From positions 37,471 through 101,470 of the forward strand of contig JAHEDK010000007.1 of NCBI GenBank assembly GCA_024641245.1: a stretch of 64,000 bases of DNA, written 5' to 3'. The position numbers and the translations under genes are program-made. Shown here piece after piece: positions 62,528 through 64,000 of this stretch; within the stretch, counting starts at the first letter, position 1; each line of letters begins with the position of its first letter. Source of the DNA: Actinomycetes bacterium. Lineage in GTDB: Bacteria; Actinomycetota; Acidimicrobiia; Spongiisociales; JAHEDJ01. The notes below the pieces were generated by a model that did not search any database, was not told the origin of the DNA, and saw nothing but the letters and a program-made list of their open reading frames with translations.

Positions 62528-63196
62528 TTGCGCATAGTCGTTGTTGATGATCACGAGATCGTTCGTCAAGGTTTGAAAGCGCTCCTCGAGGCCGAGGAGG
62601 ACTTCGAGGTCGTCGGAGAAGCCGGATCCGTGGCGGAGGCAGTGCGGAGAGTGGGCTATGCATCACCTGAGGTTGTCGTGATGGACGTCCGCCTGCCGGA
62701 TGGATCCGGTGTCGAAGCCTGCCGGGAGATCCGGTCCCGCTGGCCCGCCGTCAAGGTGTTGATGCTCACGTCGTATGCCGATGAGGAAGCCCTCATGTCG
62801 GCCATTGTCGCCGGCGCATCCGGATACGTGCTCAAGCGCATCGATTCCCACGATCTCGTCAACAACATCCGCAAAGTGGCGGCGGGAGAGTCGCTGCTCG
62901 ACGGGGAGATGACGGATCGGCTCTTTCGCAAGCTTCGGGGTGACGAACCAGATGACCCGCTTCTCGCCCGCCTCACGCCGCAAGAGCGCAAAATTCTTGA
63001 TCACATCGCAGATGGCCTCACCAATCGGGAGATTTCCGAGCAGATGTTCCTCGCGGAGAAAACGGTGAAGAACTACGTCTCGAATCTCCTCGCCAAGCTC
63101 GAGATGAGCCGGCGCAGCGAGGCCGCCGCCTACGCCGCCCGTTTGGCGGCCCGTCGTGAGCAGGAGTACCCGCCCGAGGCGTGGGTAGGGAAGTGA
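62528..63196 (+). CDS. LuxR/NarL-family response regulator (DevR-like)
   Basis: The product of 222 residues starts at TTG 62528, with AGGAGAG six bases upstream. The receiver domain has the acidic pocket VVVDDHEIVRQGL, phospho-acceptor D53 in VMDVRLPDGSG and the conserved Lys in GYVLKRIDS. The C-terminal LuxR HTH is LTPQERKILDHIADGLTNRE followed by LAEKTVKNYVSNLLAKLEM. It closely resembles actinobacterial DevR/DosR in layout. The divergent GAF histidine kinase is the likely partner. Confidence 0.9.
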   Translation: MRIVVVDDHEIVRQGLKALLEAEEDFEVVGEAGSVAEAVRRVGYASPEVVVMDVRLPDGSGVEACREIRSRWPAVKVLMLTSYADEEALMSAIVAGASGYVLKRIDSHDLVNNIRKVAAGESLLDGEMTDRLFRKLRGDEPDDPLLARLTPQERKILDHIADGLTNREISEQMFLAEKTVKNYVSNLLAKLEMSRRSEAAAYAARLAARREQEYPPEAWVGK

Positions 63197-63300
63197 CCGG
63201 CCGGTGCCTCACTGCGATTACCCTTACAGATATATGCAGCTAAGCGTTGAGGAGTGCCGGAAGCCGGATCTCAGGCAGACACTGCTGAAGGGAGCATGAA

Positions 63301-63954
63301 GTGCGGGTCCTGGACCTCATGACAACCGAAGTGGTAACGGTGACGCCCGGTATGAGCCTCAAGGAGGCAGCCCGCACGATGACCGATGTTGGCGTGAGTG
63401 GCCTGCCGGTTCTGGACGAGGACGGGAGAATCATCGGCATCATCACCGAGGCCGACTTCCTCGCACGGGAGGCCGGCCGCTCCGAACCCCGCAGACGCCG
63501 CCTCCTTGATGCTCTTTTCAGCGAACCGCAGGTCGCTGAGGCTGAGACGGTCGAACAGGCGATGACGCTCGATCCGTTCGTCATCTATCCGGAAGCCAGT
63601 TTGACCGAGGCTGCTCGTGTGATGGTCAATCACGGGGTGAAGCGGCTTCCGGTCGTCGACGCAGAGGGGAGACTGCGCGGGGTGATCAGTCGGGCCGACG
63701 TGGTTGCGGCGTTCACCCGGCCGGACGATGTGATCGAAGACGAGATCCGTGAGGATGTCATTCGCCGAATCCTCTTCCTCGAAGACGGCGTTGTCGACGT
63801 GTCGGTCGTCGACGGGGTCGTCACGCTTCAAGGGACGCTGCCGACCAAGAGCGATACGCGCCTCCTGGAGGAACTGACACGCCGGCTCGATGGAGTGGTT
63901 CGCCTCGAAAGTGAACTCGACTTCGAGGTCGACGACCAGCGATCGGTTCAGTAG
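63301..63954 (+). CDS. Tandem CBS domain and BON domain protein
   Basis: The 217-residue protein has two CBS motifs (about 1-60, LMTTEVVTVTPGMSLKEAAR, GVSGLPVLDEDGRIIGIITE; about 83-140, AMTLDPFVIYPEASLTEAAR, GVKRLPVVDAEGRLRGVISR) followed by a BON domain (about 147-210, DVSVVDGVVTLQGTLPT). CBS pairs bind adenine nucleotides; BON domains associate with membranes. Such proteins occur in Actinobacteria near DevR-type dormancy or hypoxia regulators, which fits the preceding gene. GTG start at 63301. The remaining 46 bp to the window end show nothing. Confidence 0.88.
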   Translation: MRVLDLMTTEVVTVTPGMSLKEAARTMTDVGVSGLPVLDEDGRIIGIITEADFLAREAGRSEPRRRRLLDALFSEPQVAEAETVEQAMTLDPFVIYPEASLTEAARVMVNHGVKRLPVVDAEGRLRGVISRADVVAAFTRPDDVIEDEIREDVIRRILFLEDGVVDVSVVDGVVTLQGTLPTKSDTRLLEELTRRLDGVVRLESELDFEVDDQRSVQ

Positions 63955-64000
63955 ACCTCACACATAGTTCGGGAACGGTTACGATTTCCTCGATCGACAC

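Overview
The window looks like a chromosomal segment of a high-G+C actinobacterium, possibly an uncultured Acidimicrobiia-like lineage. This rests on an eno / ftsB-like / DUF501 block next to mazG, an F420-dependent (Ddn-type) nitroreductase, a 13E12-type HNH protein, LexA boxes of the CGAAC-N4-GTTCG type, a BldC/excisionase-like HTH regulator, and many GTG/TTG starts with four-base stop/start overlaps. There is no marker gene that fixes the taxon. I see no phage, integrase, transposase or CRISPR array.

Region 1 (1-16832) is a selenium-dependent molybdenum hydroxylase and purine locus. A leftward pair (ssnA-like, ygfK-like, the latter cut by the window edge) diverges from a rightward operon ygfM-xdhD-xdhC-yqeB-yqeC. 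Then come a leftward Acr3 arsenite exporter and a leftward fused xanthine dehydrogenase resembling the selenium-dependent class. A rightward nucleoside-type ABC importer (two permeases, BMP lipoprotein, double ATPase) diverges from the dehydrogenase. Two copies of one 48-bp inverted-repeat element flank the rightward operon. The importer would supply purines, the hydroxylases would oxidise them, and YqeB/YqeC/XdhC would mature the Mo/Se cofactor.

Region 2 (16833-31900) is mostly housekeeping: lipoproteins and decayed gene pieces, a PpiC/SurA-like lipoprotein, MazG, enolase, a FtsB/DivIC-like protein, DUF501, tRNA-Leu(UAA), isocitrate dehydrogenase kinase/phosphatase (AceK), a GNAT-acyl-CoA synthetase fusion, and DinB under a LexA box. 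Region 3 (31900-46600) carries a TetR-controlled ABC exporter, a 4-hydroxybutyryl-CoA dehydratase-like enzyme, a cobalamin riboswitch driving btuF-btuC-btuD, a 13E12 HNH gene with a LexA box and an in-frame amber codon, an alpha/beta hydrolase, an MFS pump, a MarR-LigB pair with recognisable operators, and a flavodoxin followed by a 14-bp repeat array.

Region 4 (46600-64000) has pyruvate:ferredoxin oxidoreductase with a dihydroorotate dehydrogenase-like partner. It also has a GrdB/PrdB-like selenoprotein gene read through an in-frame UGA with a SECIS-like hairpin, coupled to a HIT protein. Further on are an ABC transporter, a Ca2+/cation antiporter, and a five-gene sulfur operon (HTH-PocR regulator, SQR-like flavoprotein, DUF1641, DsrC/TusE, DsrE). 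The window ends with DUF302, a DevS/DevR-like two-component pair and a CBS-BON protein. The most notable theme is selenium: labile-Se molybdenum hydroxylase genes and a genuine selenocysteine candidate lie about 40 kb apart in the same window.
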